Source of the DNA: Adineta ricciae
Taxonomy: Eukaryota > Rotifera > Eurotatoria > Adinetida > Adinetidae
Length of the DNA: 64,000 bases
Direction: 5' to 3'
Assembly: GCA_905250025.1 (NCBI GenBank)
Contig: CAJNOJ010000042.1
Coordinates: 124,001-188,000 of the forward strand
The notes beneath the pieces are model-generated. The model searched no databases and was not told the DNA's origin. It was given only the letters and a program-made list of their open reading frames with translations. Position numbers and translations under genes: made by a program. Shown piece after piece: positions 46,553 through 59,080 of the stretch (the first letter of the stretch is position 1; each line of letters begins with the position of its first letter).

Positions 46553-49500
46553 ATGGCATCATCTAGTGAAAATGATGATGATTCAACTTTCTATGACGCT
46601 AATAGTAGTTGGACTGATATTGAAGTAACCAAGTAAGTCATTCGAGTGACTGAAAAACACAAAGGCGTAATTACCCGAAGTTCTACGTACAGAAATGTCA
46701 TGCGCGAATCGTCTAGTACTTTCTCTTTCGTGTTGATCGCATATGTTGATGATATATAAACCTTCCATTAGTAAGAATAATATTGATTCTATATTATTTA
46801 CGATAGGTCTCTTCAACAAGATCCGCGCTGGGCATTGTTATCAAAAAGCGACTCGTCAAATAAATCTGTATGCACTAATGATGGAACTAATAAATCCTAT
46901 CGCATTTTTATTGTTTCTCTAGGAACATTTGTATACGATTTCATTAACAGAAAATCAATTGCATGATATCGCACGACGAGATAAACTTCGACGGTTACGC
47001 GCACAAGAAGATCATCTCGATCGAATAAATCAGAATCAATTGACCACACCACTCACATCGCCAACGGACTCGAATTCATTACTATCTTCAATTCAATCGA
47101 AACAAATCGACGATGAATTATCGATTCGCGAAGACTCATCAACAGCACCCGATCTCCTACGAGATCATATAGACAATGAACAAACACGTCGACAAAAAAA
47201 AGTACGTTAATATTTATTTATTTATTTATTGATGTGTTTTAAGCGTCATTCTGTTGAAAAGTTTTAATTATTCAAGCATAAGGTCACGTACTTCGATAAT
47301 GAAAGGTCTGACTTTCAGTCATCTCCTGCTTCTCTAACGGCAAATAATATTTGATTTACTCAGAATCTGTCAATTTTTCAACAAAGAGCATTGATAAATA
47401 GCCACGCTATGTGTGACTTTAGGCTTCATTTTGTTTTTCTTCTAGCCATCAATTTCATCAACACCGAAACCAACTTCTGTAAGTGCATCGCCTGCCGTAC
47501 CACCCTATCAACAGCAACGATCATTACCCTATCCGACGTTACCAGTTATTTCCAATACACGTAGTACCGGTGATTACTATTCCAAAATAACGAACTTATC
47601 AGCAATTAGTGAGCCAAATATAGTGGAACTCAGTCTCATTGATCGTAAAACCAAGTTCGAAGACTTCACTAATAACAATCGAAAATTGATTAATACTCAT
47701 GAAGACGATAATCTCCGACAATCGCATATTCATAATCTAGACAATGGAAAGTATCTCTCTATCGGTGATGCAAACCCAATGACGCAGACAATTCTTGAAC
47801 GTGTTCAGGGTAGTGTTAGTGCTATGACATTGCGTCAGAGCTCATTGTTAAATAGCTCAAATACGACCAGTCTTCTTCGGCGAAATTCGTCGGAAAACAA
47901 TAATATGAACGGAGGAAACAATTTAGATGTGAATATGAGTCGTCAACGACATCAATCCAATGGCGAAGAGGACGAGGATGACGACAATGAATCGACGTCA
48001 TCGGAATCCTCAAGTACGAAATCGAGTCATACAGCACCAATTTCATCCTCGTCATCTTCGGCAGTTAATAAATCATCAATGGCCGCCGTACGAGCAGCAT
48101 CATCATTATTTCACGATGGCAAACGACAAATCTCACGCCTAATGAGTCGAAGTTTTCTACGTAAAACTGGCAAAAAAGCAGTTCAACATCATATTCATGA
48201 CATTGATGAAGAAGAGGAAGATAGCGAAAGACTACTGATAAACGATGGATCAAATGGCGACTTGAAATATAAAGCATCAAGAAATCTTAAAGAACCATCC
48301 CAATTTGATCGAACACAATTACTACAAACCATTGTTAATGCTCATAATGGACCTATTTGGTGTATGAGGTACGAAAACAAAACTCTTCGGTCGAAGTTTT
48401 ATTTTGAAAAAAACAATTTTCTGTCTTCTAGATTTTCACCCGATGGTCACCTGTTGGCTACAGGCGGTCAAGATAGTCTACTTAAAGTTTGGGTACTAAA
48501 ATCCGCTCAACCACATTTCGATGAATTTGCGCGTATGACGGCAAATCCATCGAAACAGCAAAACGAAATTCTAACAAAAAAATTCGATGAATTCCATCAA
48601 ACGATATCATCCGAACAGTCTACGTCGACTATCAACACCAAACTTGGCCTGAACGAAATGCAGGCTCCGCTCTACGCACGACCTTTCTGTGAACTTCTCG
48701 GACATCAGGCGCCTGTTTTAGATGTCGCTTGGTCAAAATCTTTGTTCATTCTCTCGTCATCGATGGATAAGACTGTACGATTGTGGCATTTAAGTCGATC
48801 CGAGTGTTTGTGCTTCTTTCGGCACGTGGATTTCGTCTCGGCAATCGCTTTCCATCCTCGGGATGATCGATATTTTGTGTCAGCGAGTTTAGACGGGTAA
48901 GTTAAACAATCGAATCGGAGCGATTTTTCTATTTACCGTAATAATATAGCACGATACGAAAAAAGAGTGTAGAGAAGTAGGGATAAACAAATGATCGCAG
49001 CGCTCATCAAGGTAATCAAATGAAAATCCAACGCTTTTGATTAAAACGATTGAATGCTCATGTGAATGAGACAATAAAATCAATGCTTTTCGCTCTCATC
49101 ACGATATAAATATTTTTAAAGAAAAACAACGTACATTTCTTGTCGAATTAAACTTATTTTGTTTATCGATTATTCTAGACACGTGCGTTTATGGAATATT
49201 CCTGACAAACGTGTTGTTTATTGGTCGTTAATTCCTGCTCAAGCATCATCACAAATCACAGCGGCTCAAGCGAACCTCATCACTGCAGTGAACTTTTGCG
49301 ACGACGGTCGAAAAGTAACTGTCGGAACATTTGATGGCCGATTTCTACTCTACACGGATTCTCTACAATACGATGTACGTCGAATTTCATGTCTGTTTCC
49401 GCTCTACATATATTACATACATACCTTTTCAGACGGTCATGAATATTGGTGATAAGGATGGTAGTCGAAGTCACCGTTCGAGAAAGAAACGACGAAAACC

Positions 49501-50312
49501 ATATAAAATAACAGGCATCGAATCGATGAACTCCAATAATTCGAAAGTATGAAGAGAAAAGTTAAAGGAAAGGATATTTACTAGAAATCTATTCGAAGGT
49601 GTTAATCACGTCTAATGATTCTCGCATACGTCTCTATGACATTCGTACGAAAGAAATCGAACGTAAATATCGTGGATATTCCAATCAATCCAGTCAAATT
49701 CGAGCGTCATTCAGTTCGGACGATCGATATATCATCAGGTATGTTCCATTTCACATCACTTCGGCCCTTACTCTCTGTTCTGTTCAGTGGTAGCGAAGAT
49801 AGTTGGTTTTATATCTGGAAAACGGAACCGAGTAGTACGATAAATCCCAATGGAAATAGTAGTGCAAATGCAAAATTAACACGAAAACAACGCCGCCATT
49901 TTGATCGTGCCTTCGAACGAATTCGAGGTAAAAGATTTCCTTGTCTGTAGTGAGAATCACCGATGATATTCTAGTTCATAATACAATGGTGACATCAGCC
50001 ATATTTGCACCGAATTCGAACGCTATTATGGATTATTTATATGCATCCACATCAACCGACAATTCTTCCTTAACAAACCGTTCAAATAATCTCGCTCAGT
50101 TAGCTCGTACAGTTCCATTGACCACTCCGACGTCGAACACAAATCGAACACGTTTAATTTGTGTCCATGCTGCTCCAAGTCCAATGGAGACTCCGTCATC
50201 CACCCCATCCTCGTCCTCATCATCGACAACGAATAGTGGACCTGTCTATGTTATGGTTACAGCAGATTCGAAAGGACAATTGAAACTTTTAGTCAATCGA
50301 TTTCATCGTTAG
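46553..50312 (+). CDS. WDR44: WDR44, RAB11-binding WD-repeat protein
   Basis: WDR44 (rabphilin-11) binds active RAB11 and links recycling endosomes and tubules to the ER through VAP proteins. The start reads MASSSENDDDSTFYDANSSW, closely like the FFAT-type acidic FYDA motif at the N-terminus of the human protein. A long disordered, Ser/Asn/Asp-rich region follows. Before the propeller lies KRQISRLMSRSFLRKTGKKA. The WD40 blades include NAHNGPIWCMRFSPDGHLLA, LLGHQAPVLDVAWSKSLFIL with SSMDKTVRLWHL, VSAIAFHPRDDRYFVSASLD, ITAVNFCDDGRKVTVGTFDG, and ISGSEDSWFYIW. A Ser-rich insertion precedes the last blade (VYVMVTADSKGQLKLLVNRF). Many exons with introns of 50-250 nt join in frame. The 5' neighbour ends only 35 nt upstream. 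The product is recognised confidently from the propeller and N-terminus. Confidence 0.9.
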
Positions 50313-52525
50313 AAGATAAATCAATACTTCTTGTCTTCTCATTGTGATAAATTTTTTATGATAAACTACTATCTCTTTTTTTTTCGTCTCTCATTTTATG
50401 AAAATATTCTATTAATAATTCAAAATCTGGAAACAGTGATATACGTAGAAATCGCCTTCTTTGCCATCAATCACAACAAATGCTACATGACGAAATTCAT
50501 CTTATTAATAGCGAGTCGTACATGACAGGACAGAATGTGTTTCATATATCTTTCAAAACTATTCCCTAGCTTCTCTGTTAATTGTTTTTTTTTTGTCGCT
50601 TATACGATTATCCATTTACGATTTTTGGTCAAAGATCTTCTTTGATTGAAAATCAAATTTGACTGCCATTCGACTTTCTCTTCCGAAAAAATGAAAATCC
50701 AATTCGGATTGATACCACCCACGAATATTTCGCATCAATAATTTATATATAGACTTGTATGTATTTTACATTTTGTGAGATTCGTCAAAAACAAAACCAA
50801 AATGCATTAGTTGAGTACCGCTTGGGGAGTAAGAAAATGACATGTTGTTTGTGTGCAACAGGCAACAGCATGCAAAGTATATTTTGCTCGTGGTATCGCA
50901 TCATTAGAAGTCAATAGCAAAAATCAATCCTTCGTCTTTATTTAGCCAGCACCACATGTTTATATCGAAGAGAAAAGCATTTGAAAGCAAAAGCTTCTCG
51001 TAGAGAACACTTAAATGTTGCATTAAACAACAACAACAATCATTGCTCAGATCTATCTCTGTCCTTGTATTCGACTTCGAATGATGATCAATCAAGTTCT
51101 CCTTGTCAAATATTGATCAAAACTTGATTGTTCTGACATGAGTCGAGTTCTCATTGTTTTTGTATTCATCTGCAAGGTTTATTAATAATCTCACGCGTTG
51201 TACGCAGTATTTTTCTCCGAAGACGATGCAGTAAATAATGACAACAGGTGGTCGGTCTCAGTTGATCTTCTTTCATTAATTTCTTCGTGCACCCCCCCCC
51301 CCTTCTCTCTCTTTATTGATCCATCTGGCACCCATCTACGACTAGTGACAATAATAGTTATATTTTTGTTATGATTATTTTGTTTTTACATCTGTATATA
51401 TACATTCACTCACTTTTGAAAAAAAAGGTAAATCAAAAGACGCGAAGTCATGTATAAAATGAAAGCTTGTGCAGCGTTATTTCTCGTAGATGAATTGACG
51501 TCATCGCGTGTGTATTTTCTGTTGTAAAATCACTCAAGGGCCATAGCGTGGAGTATATTTAAAAAGTACGAGTCGAAAACATCGACAACATCGATGTATG
51601 TGTATGTGAAAGGAAAGCGAGCATAACGATACATTCAATCATTTAAGCGACAAACAGCAATCAGAAGAGTATTTTAATTGTATGGCATATATATGTATGT
51701 ATGTATGTTTAGTGTGTTATCCTGATGAGATGCGAGAGGAAAAAAAGGGAAAAGAAAATCAATGTGTTACTGCAGTACGATGTTATTATATGTCAAACGA
51801 GCAAGAACCTTACCTACGTCATCAGCAACAACGTCGATGCCTTTCTTTCTTTCTTTCTTTCCTTTTTCACTCGCGCGTTTACTTGCCTCGTTTTTTCTTC
51901 TTCTTCTATATATATTTGTGCTCGTGTGTGTTCTGTTACATATTCAACTGTACTAAAGAGTAAGAAAAGCAAAGAGAGAGAGAGAGGGAGAAAAAAGAGC
52001 TATAGCAGCGTTAGTGACGGCGGCAATACCGAAGTATCTATCATCACATCATCATCACTACTATTCTTCCTACATACTAACAATGGAGTGGAAATCATTT
52101 TCCTCTATGTACAACGTTTTTTCTTCTTTCTGTTTCTTCTCTCTCTCTGTCATTTACTCCTCCAAGATGATTCTCTTGGAATCGCTACGATCCTATCTCT
52201 AGAAAGTTAACTGACCTCCTATCTCTGTCTTTACATCATCGATTAATTATCCGCACCTGCTCTTTTCCTGTCTCATATACTTATTCCTATCATCATTTAT
52301 CTTCCAGAAAACGAGGTCAGATAATAAATCTCTTTCATTAAATCTTATATCTCAATCTATATACATCGAGATGTGTATACATAATATGTTAGTAAGAATA
52401 ACTTCTTTCAAATCGATTTTTCTTTTATGTAGATATCAATTTGGAGCAAATATATAACACACCTTTTGCAAATATATCATCATGGACAATCACTCTCTTA
52501 ATCTCTTTGCTGTAAATAGTCGAGA
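50313..52525. other. Intergenic, WDR44 to INPP5A
   Basis: This 2.2-kb stretch contains the WDR44 3' UTR, a run of C near 51291-51302, pyrimidine-rich repeats (TTTC)n near 51.84 kb and a purine tract near 51.98 kb. The open frames here are compositionally biased and are not supported as genes. The last part should hold the INPP5A promoter. Confidence 0.4.
51841..51874. repeat. (CTTT)n microsatellite
   Basis: A tetranucleotide pyrimidine tract occurs in non-coding DNA. It generates spurious Phe/Leu/Ser-rich reading frames. Confidence 0.7.
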
Positions 52526-55500
52526 ATGAATAACGAAAACAACGACATATCAAACCAATCAAACATTCGATATTTACTGGTCACAGCGAATACGGGAACA
52601 ATATTTGAAAAGGTACTTTAATTGGGAATGATTTGTACAAACGAGAACTTCCTTCTTTCCTCTCTTCGTTTTTTTAGCCCGAATTACTGACTGCATGGGT
52701 GATCGAATTTGCAAATGTAAGTAATGTAGACAGACTATCATTTATCATTACTATAAAAGAAAGAGAAAAGTAATGTCGTCATCGTTTTCATATAGAACAA
52801 AAAAAGAAAGAAAAGAGTCGAGTAGAGCAAAAAAACCTCGAAGAAACTCAATCATGAGAATAGAAAATCAATAAAAACAAAACATTAAGGATATTAATTC
52901 TGTTACAGAAAAACGAAAGAAGAACTGTCAAAATTTCGTTTTATCACCAGTTGTGTAGTTAAACCGAAGTTTTCTTATTCCTTTCTTTCCGCAATCACAA
53001 CAACAATCAATTGCATACGATGAACCACGGATCTGTTGAAAGAGCTCATCAAATAATTGACTTTTGAAATCATCGCACTTGCTGATAGTCCTTTGAGGAA
53101 TAACCTTTTTTGCCTGTAAACAAAAAAACAACTTGTACTTAATTGAATTACACCGGGCAGGTTTTTACTTCACACTGACATTGGCAATCGATAAAGCATG
53201 CTTGAAATTTATCAATAACAATTGTATCTTTTCGTATTTGTTTCACATCAATCGAATTCTCATCGCGAATTGTTCGATTCTCAATTGACTTGTCCTGACA
53301 AAACATCGCATCAACATCGGACATTGTGGAAGGTTTATCCACAAAGGTGCATCGATCTGATGCCTGATGTATGAAGACCTGTCTGAGCCAGTGAGGCATG
53401 AGTGTCATGCAACGAGAAGTTACAAAAACGAGAATAGGAGAGGAAAAAACAATGAATCAACATACGAGCAGTTTTTGGCGCATTTTATTTAATTGTATTC
53501 TAGCTTCTGCATCAACATCCATCCGATTTTATTGCATTACATTGTCAAGAAGTCGGCGGAAAAGATTATGAAAGATATATGCACATTCTTGATACATTCA
53601 TCAAGTAAAGTTGTTCTTTTCATATGGAAATTTACTCAAGCGACTCGATTTTCCAGGAGTATTTTACAAATCTCGGAAATTGCGACGTCTTTTACACGTT
53701 ATCGTTTATACTTCGATTCGGATTATACTTCTCAGGATACATTTACAGTAAATATATCGAAAGTCTTTCACTCTGATTGATACTCATTCATTTCTATTCA
53801 AGGCTCTTGGTTCAGCATACTTCATTCGTGAAAATATCCCCATTGAACAATGGAATTTTACAAGTAAAATGTTCCATCTCGATGCAATATCGAATCTAGT
53901 TTGAATCATCGATAGCTTCATCATTTCAACAAATTTCCGATCGTCAGATTCACACTGGTAACTTGATCAATGCTCAAACGCTTCGGAAAGAAAAATATCC
54001 TCGTGAATTTTTTCCTGAAGTAATCCTTTTCCCTATCAATTTCTATTCATCCTGAACTACCCGCATGCGTTTTCATTAGGCCAAATGGTCTAGAAAAGGT
54101 TTCACTCAAACACGTTGGTCAATCAATAATTTGTAAGTCGAATTCTTCTCCAAAACATCATCTCACACGTAATCGTTATTAGTATTTTTGATATGATCAA
54201 TGTTCATCTTTTCCATGACGCATCAAACATCCTAGCAGTTGAACAAAGTCCATCAGTGTATAGTATATTTCGAAAGAATGCATTGCAATACACTCTTCAA
54301 CGGTAGTGAGAATCCTTTGTTTTCTCGTCTCTATCCGTTGCATTTAGGTTACCATTGAATTCTTCGGATGAATCTGTGCCGTATGTAATATTTGGTGATT
54401 TTAATTTCCGACTGGATACAAAGCGTTTAGTTCAAGTAGGAGATTGGATGATGAGAGAGTTTGTAATATTTGTTTGCTGATTAGAACTTTATGGAAAAAC
54501 GAAATGGGTCTATTGATAAAATCAAACAAGGAAATACGGATGAAATTTGCAAAATTATCATCGAAAATGCACAAACTAAAACGAAATTATTGATTGAAAA
54601 GAAAGAATTCAATCTTCATGATGATCATGACACGTTTTTTAGCAGTGAAATTCAACAGGTAAAGTTGTCAAGTAACAAGAATGCTGAATAAGATCATTCC
54701 TTATAGTTTCAAACATATGATTGTGAACCATCGGTATTCACGGATTATTTATATGAATTCGAAAAGAACTTTGCACCGAGGTTTGTTTGAAACTACTGAA
54801 AATTTCTCCTCCACAATCTAATCTTTCTTTATTCACATACAGTTATCCATACAGTGAAGAACAACATGAGCCTCGAGCTTACTTACGTGCACGTTGTCCA
54901 GCTTGGTGCGATCGGATTCTACTCAATCATGTATTCAAGAAGTCTGTTGCTTCTGAGGTATAGTGTTTGTTTGTTTTGTGTCCAAAACAACATTTGGTTA
55001 CACTTCTTCTCATCAATTATGTTTAGAAAACTCAGCCAACATACAATGTAATTGGAGAAAATGTTTGCATGGGCGATCATAAGGTTAAATATTTCACTGG
55101 TATTTCATTGGATATTTATCTAATTATTTCGTTATTTAGCCTGTTTATTTGGCATTAACAGTTGACTTGGTGCAAGGTTCGTCTACTTCCCCATCATCTT
55201 TACCCGATAGTGTTTCTCTTTCTCCTTTACCTTTTTCTACTAATATCGAAAACCGAATATTATTAACTAATCACACTGATAATATGATTAACCAACCAAA
55301 ATCGCTTGTCACTGTTACGAGAGATGCTCAGACGAAAATGAGAACAGATCTGATTGTAAATGAAACGCATTTATCATCAGACAACACCGACTCTTTCAAC
55401 GTTCATGATTATGCATTATTTATTCAACCGTCTGTTTTACCTCAATGGTGGCTTGAGAAACTTCAACAACGACCTCCAAAATCGCCGAATACGATGAACA

Positions 55501-55958
55501 GTAGTGGCAAGTTGTGGACAAAAGTTCGAGCTATCACATTTATGACAACATTAGCTCATCGGACAGGCTCGTGGTACTCCGATGATCGAACGGAAATTTC
55601 ACCGATGGACGAAGAATTATCATTATCAGATAATGATGAAAGTGTGAACACACCTAATTTCGATTTCAATGATATTCAGCTTGATACCAAGCCAGACTTG
55701 GCTATTCCATTACGTCGATCATTTAGTTCGATTGATTGCATCAAACATCCCGAACGATATACTTCTGCTATATCACGAAGTCGCTCGACTACACTGATTA
55801 GTACGCCTGAACTAACACCGATAGATTCTCCTGTCATGGAACCATCAGCAGCAGCGCCGCCGCCATCGTCATCATCATCATCATCATCATCAGCTCCGCC
55901 ACCCTCGATGTCTCCATCATCACGTGTCTATCGTTTCCTACATTGTATTGTACTGTAA
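52526..55958 (+). CDS. INPP5A: INPP5A, type I inositol-polyphosphate 5-phosphatase
   Basis: INPP5A removes the 5-phosphate of Ins(1,4,5)P3 and Ins(1,3,4,5)P4 at the plasma membrane and so ends calcium signals. The start is MNNENNDISNQSN, then the conserved RYLLVTANTGTIFEKPELLT. After a 0.8-kb intron comes HPSDFIALHCQEVGGKDYER, with the catalytic QE pair. Further exons give SQDTFT/ALGSAYF, KWSRKGFTQTRW, INVHLFHDASNILAVEQSPS, VPYVIFGDFNFRLDTKRLVQ, PSYPYSEEQHEPRAYLRARC and PAWCDRILLNHVF, ending GENVCMGDHKPVYLALTVDL. All of these match the human enzyme. The human protein then stops soon after in a CVVQ CaaX box; here about 260 disordered residues are inserted before a C-terminal CIVL box at 55947-55958. 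CIVL with a final Leu suggests geranylgeranylation. A small cysteine-rich gene lies in the first large intron on the other strand. Confidence 0.92.
52928..53408 (-). CDS. Nested cysteine-rich small protein inside an INPP5A intron
   Basis: Two open segments join precisely across a 40-nt intron (53114-53153, GTGTAA donor and TTTACAG acceptor). They give 146 residues from MTLMPHWLRQVFIHQASDRC to a stop at 52928. Cysteines cluster in CFIDCQCQCEVKTCP and in AIDCCCDCGKKGIRK, separated by a basic/helical stretch (DDFKSQLFDELFQQIRG). The start is uncertain: an upstream mini-exon MRQKLL with a GTATGT donor could join at VFIHQ instead. The gene lies entirely within intron 2 of INPP5A on the opposite strand, which explains that intron's unusual length. 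I recognise no family; the cysteine pattern suggests metal binding or disulfide cross-linking. No signal peptide is obvious. Real coding is supported by the frame-preserving intron and the long open frames. Confidence 0.5.
55863..55890. repeat. TCA/TCG triplet run coding polyserine
   Basis: A serine run of about ten codons lies near the INPP5A C-terminus. It is flanked by Ala/Pro triplets that code AAAPPP and APPPS. Confidence 0.75.
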
Positions 55959-57921
55959 ATGAAACCTTCAATCATCTGCGTCTCTATGTAAAGTGTAAGT
56001 AAACACGAGAGAAAAACACGCGACACAGCTACGCAATATGACAACTTTAACCAAAATCACAATTTCAGTTGTCTTTTCCTCTTCACAGCTGCCCACTACA
56101 TCCCTTTCTCTTAACAGTGACCGGCTGATTTTGATTTCATGCTATTCTGTTTGGTGCTTGTCTCTCTCTCTCTTCTATTTTGTAATTTCATATTGAATAC
56201 ACACAAATACTTCTATATATGTATGCCTGCCTATTTATAAATAAGATAACAAACGATCAAATTACATTGTGTTTTTTGTTGATCATTGCTTGAAGAATTG
56301 ATATTCTTTCTTTTTTCGCACGTTTGCATATTTATGCACCGTAGGATGATTAGTTCGAACGGTCTTTTTTTAATCTTTCTATTATTCTAGAATAATTGCC
56401 ATGATAGCGAATGCTAAATATAACATATATTGCCAGGGGTAAATAACTGTTTATAGGTGTTGTCATGTATATTAGTTGCTTTGATTCTGTATTTGTGTTA
56501 GTGATTATTCTTCCGCTAATCTGTAGTAGTGTTCGCATTTTTATTGCGATTTGTCTTTCTAGGTACAAATGACAATAGCCAAACGATTCAAAACATGACA
56601 TCTGATAATCATTCAATCGATTTCAACTCATCGCAACCGACAAATCATTCGAAAATACAATTTAATGATTACTTCGAGAAGAAAGAATGTTTGAAATTAA
56701 CATCGACTGATACAAATGATAACGTTCAACGAACAGTGCTTGTCCAACATAGGTTTCACGCAGATATCAAACGAACATTTACTCGCTGGATACGTGAGAC
56801 ACCGGTGTAATCTTGATCTGTTTTTCTTCGTCTTCGATCATTCGATTTCTCAACTCATCTTGTATATTAGAATCTCTCTTTCTCTTGCTCTTCTTTCTTT
56901 TTCTATTCCTCCTAGTCTTCTCCTTTTCAACAGCAGTGAACTTCACATCGTTTTACATTTTTTGTTTGTGCATGGATATTTACAAACAGTATCAAACAAA
57001 TGAATAGACAATATATTAATATACAATGTTTTCTTTCTCTTCTCTTTTCTTTTTTGATAAACTTAAATTCAATTGTCAAGTAATAAAAGTGTTTCTTTTT
57101 TACCTTTATTCCGTCTCTGAATTATTACGAACTTTGCGCGTTTATCTCTAATGAATTATTAATCATCAATCAATACTGACAATGCGGTAAAATGTTAATA
57201 TTCCAACGTACGAATGGAATACCAATGACGGAATAGAACTCGTTTAAAAAGAAAATCATCCGATGATGTCGATAACAATCAACAGAATCCTCTTCCGTAT
57301 CTCTTACAGTTTATTTTGTCATTAGAAGTTATTTTGGTGATACACATTCGAACATCTGGCTAAGATTCTATTAACAACAGACGAGATTACAGATCTAGTT
57401 AACAAATAAACAATTATCTCCTTTGTATAAATATCTTTGAGAAAAAGAGTGATGCTTTTATCTAGGTGCACGGTTTGTTTCCAATAGCCAAATGTCTTCG
57501 AGCTTCAATTCTCGATGGGTTTCATTGAAAAGCGACATCAATTATGTTAATGACTGCCGCCTCGGTCTAAAAGAGCTAAGTTTTTCTTGCCGCATTCGTT
57601 TGTAAAGTTAGTCCGCGAGGGCACTCTCTTTGATTGGCATAGTTTAGCGTAAGCATGAAAGAATTATGAAGGATTTATTAGTTCGTATGACGATCGAATT
57701 TTTGTTTTAATAGAAAAATCAAATGAATACAACAGAACGAGGTAGTGAAAAGGTCAAAAGAAGCAGAGAAACAAAGCCAGGTCAAAATAAACAGTCGATT
57801 GACGTCAAACACTTCAACTTTCTGAAATGAACATATCGTGGGATATTTATTTGAATGGATTGTCTCCTAAACCGACTACTTTTCGGCGAACCACTAAAAG
57901 AATAATGATCGAATCAACATT
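55959..57921. other. INPP5A 3' region to small secreted protein
   Basis: This 2-kb stretch holds the INPP5A 3' UTR and the 3' side of the minus-strand small gene. An open segment at 56563-56810 follows a good splice acceptor and is listed separately. Confidence 0.35.
56563..56810 (+). other. Possible alternative terminal exon downstream of INPP5A
   Basis: After the acceptor TTGTCTTTCTAG the sequence reads openly (TNDNSQTIQNMTSDNHSIDF ... HADIKRTFTRWIRETPV) to a stop at 56810. Composition is protein-like. A GTGTCT site within the last INPP5A exon (about 55923) would join in frame. That would replace the CaaX end with a basic, non-prenylated tail. It could equally be an exon of a separate gene whose start I cannot place. 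Confidence 0.3.
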
Positions 57922-58253
57922 TTAGTTTGAATAAGAAGCATTCTTACGTAATCTCCCAAAATCATCATCATCATCATCGTTATCGTTGCTAGTAGATTTC
58001 TCGTTTACACGCTGTAAAAGTTTCTTCTCAAGTTGCTTTCGTCGCTGAGAGATGAGATTTTCTTGTTTGACAACTTGCAAATATTCATACATTTGAATTT
58101 CAAGTGGTGTGTTTGAACTCTGCAATACAAGAACGTCATATTTCTTATTAGGAAAAAAAAATTTTTCCCCACTTGTTTAAGTACATAAGCATCATTAATA
58201 GATATTAAGAATAGCGCAGCGATGAGTACAATTGTTATTGCAGGAGCGTTCAT
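57922..58253 (-). CDS. Small secreted helical protein or peptide precursor
   Basis: This gene has two exons (58253-58173 and 58119-57922) and codes 92 residues. The first encodes a strong signal peptide (MNAPAITIVLIAALFLISIN, then DAYVLKQ). A 53-nt intron joins to SSNTPLEIQMYEYLQVVKQE and NLISQRRKQLEKKLLQRVNE, an amphipathic helix rich in Lys/Arg/Gln. The tail is acidic (DNDDDDDDF) and ends GRLRKNASYSN. There are dibasic pairs (RR, KK) but no clear Gly-amidation site, so peptide processing is possible but not shown. The helix has some likeness to hormone-type helices such as DH44/CRF peptides; I do not claim homology. The gene lies between INPP5A and the tetraspanin, on the minus strand. Confidence 0.6.
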
Positions 58254-59080
58254 TTTTACTCGAAGCTTTATCTAAAAAGAAAGAAAATACAAGTGCAATG
58301 GGCATTTCCTTCTCAACCCATTTTACAATAACAATCTATCAAAAATAATTTTACTCAAATAAGTTATCGTAATATCTCTAAGTGACACAACCCCATTGAG
58401 GAAATAACAGTTCTATATCCTACACATCTATCAAGGTTCACTTCTTAAATAGTAGCTTTCATATGTCTGAAAAATCAGTTATTTCCCTTGCTGACGTCTC
58501 ACTACCTCCTACACACTTGCATCTTTCGCAGTCAACCAGCTACGACAACTTCGTTGTGTTTGCTTAGAAATTGTAAATTATTATTCACGGAATCTGACGT
58601 TGGAAGGCATTAAAGACATGTAGTCTCCGACAGTTACTTTTCTGCAAGATTACAGGTAAAAATATGATATTTTGTTTCAAATGAGTAGGATTATATATAT
58701 TTTTTAAAATAAATACGTGCTGCATCTCTTGCGTCGTTTAAAACTAATAGAAAAATATGTGACGACTTGTCTTCGCAAGTACTCTAATGACGTGGAATGA
58801 CTAGAAGAATGCAACTTCGATCGAATATGATTGAACAAATAAAAGAAGAATAAATGTCAACTAGATTGAAAGATTGCTAGACCTTCAACGGAATGGAGAA
58901 GACAAAATAAAACATCGGAAGTCATTGTTATACGTGTGCGAACGAACAATCGTTTACATAAAATACGCACGTGTGTCAATAGAATATTATGAAGCTGATC
59001 TGATGGAGAATTTCGTTCAATAGGGTAGACTCGAAAGACAATGATAACTGATTGAGAAGATTTCTTAGTTCGACGAACAA
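58254..59080. other. Divergent intergenic region, small secreted protein / tetraspanin
   Basis: This region separates two divergently transcribed genes and should hold both promoters. A minus-strand open frame at 58857-59102 overlaps the tetraspanin first exon and has no support. Confidence 0.35.

Noticed and set aside
51682-52210. Plus-strand frames up to 161 codons
   Set aside because: The frames run through (CTTT)n and related tracts, have biased Phe/Ser/Leu composition and no homology.
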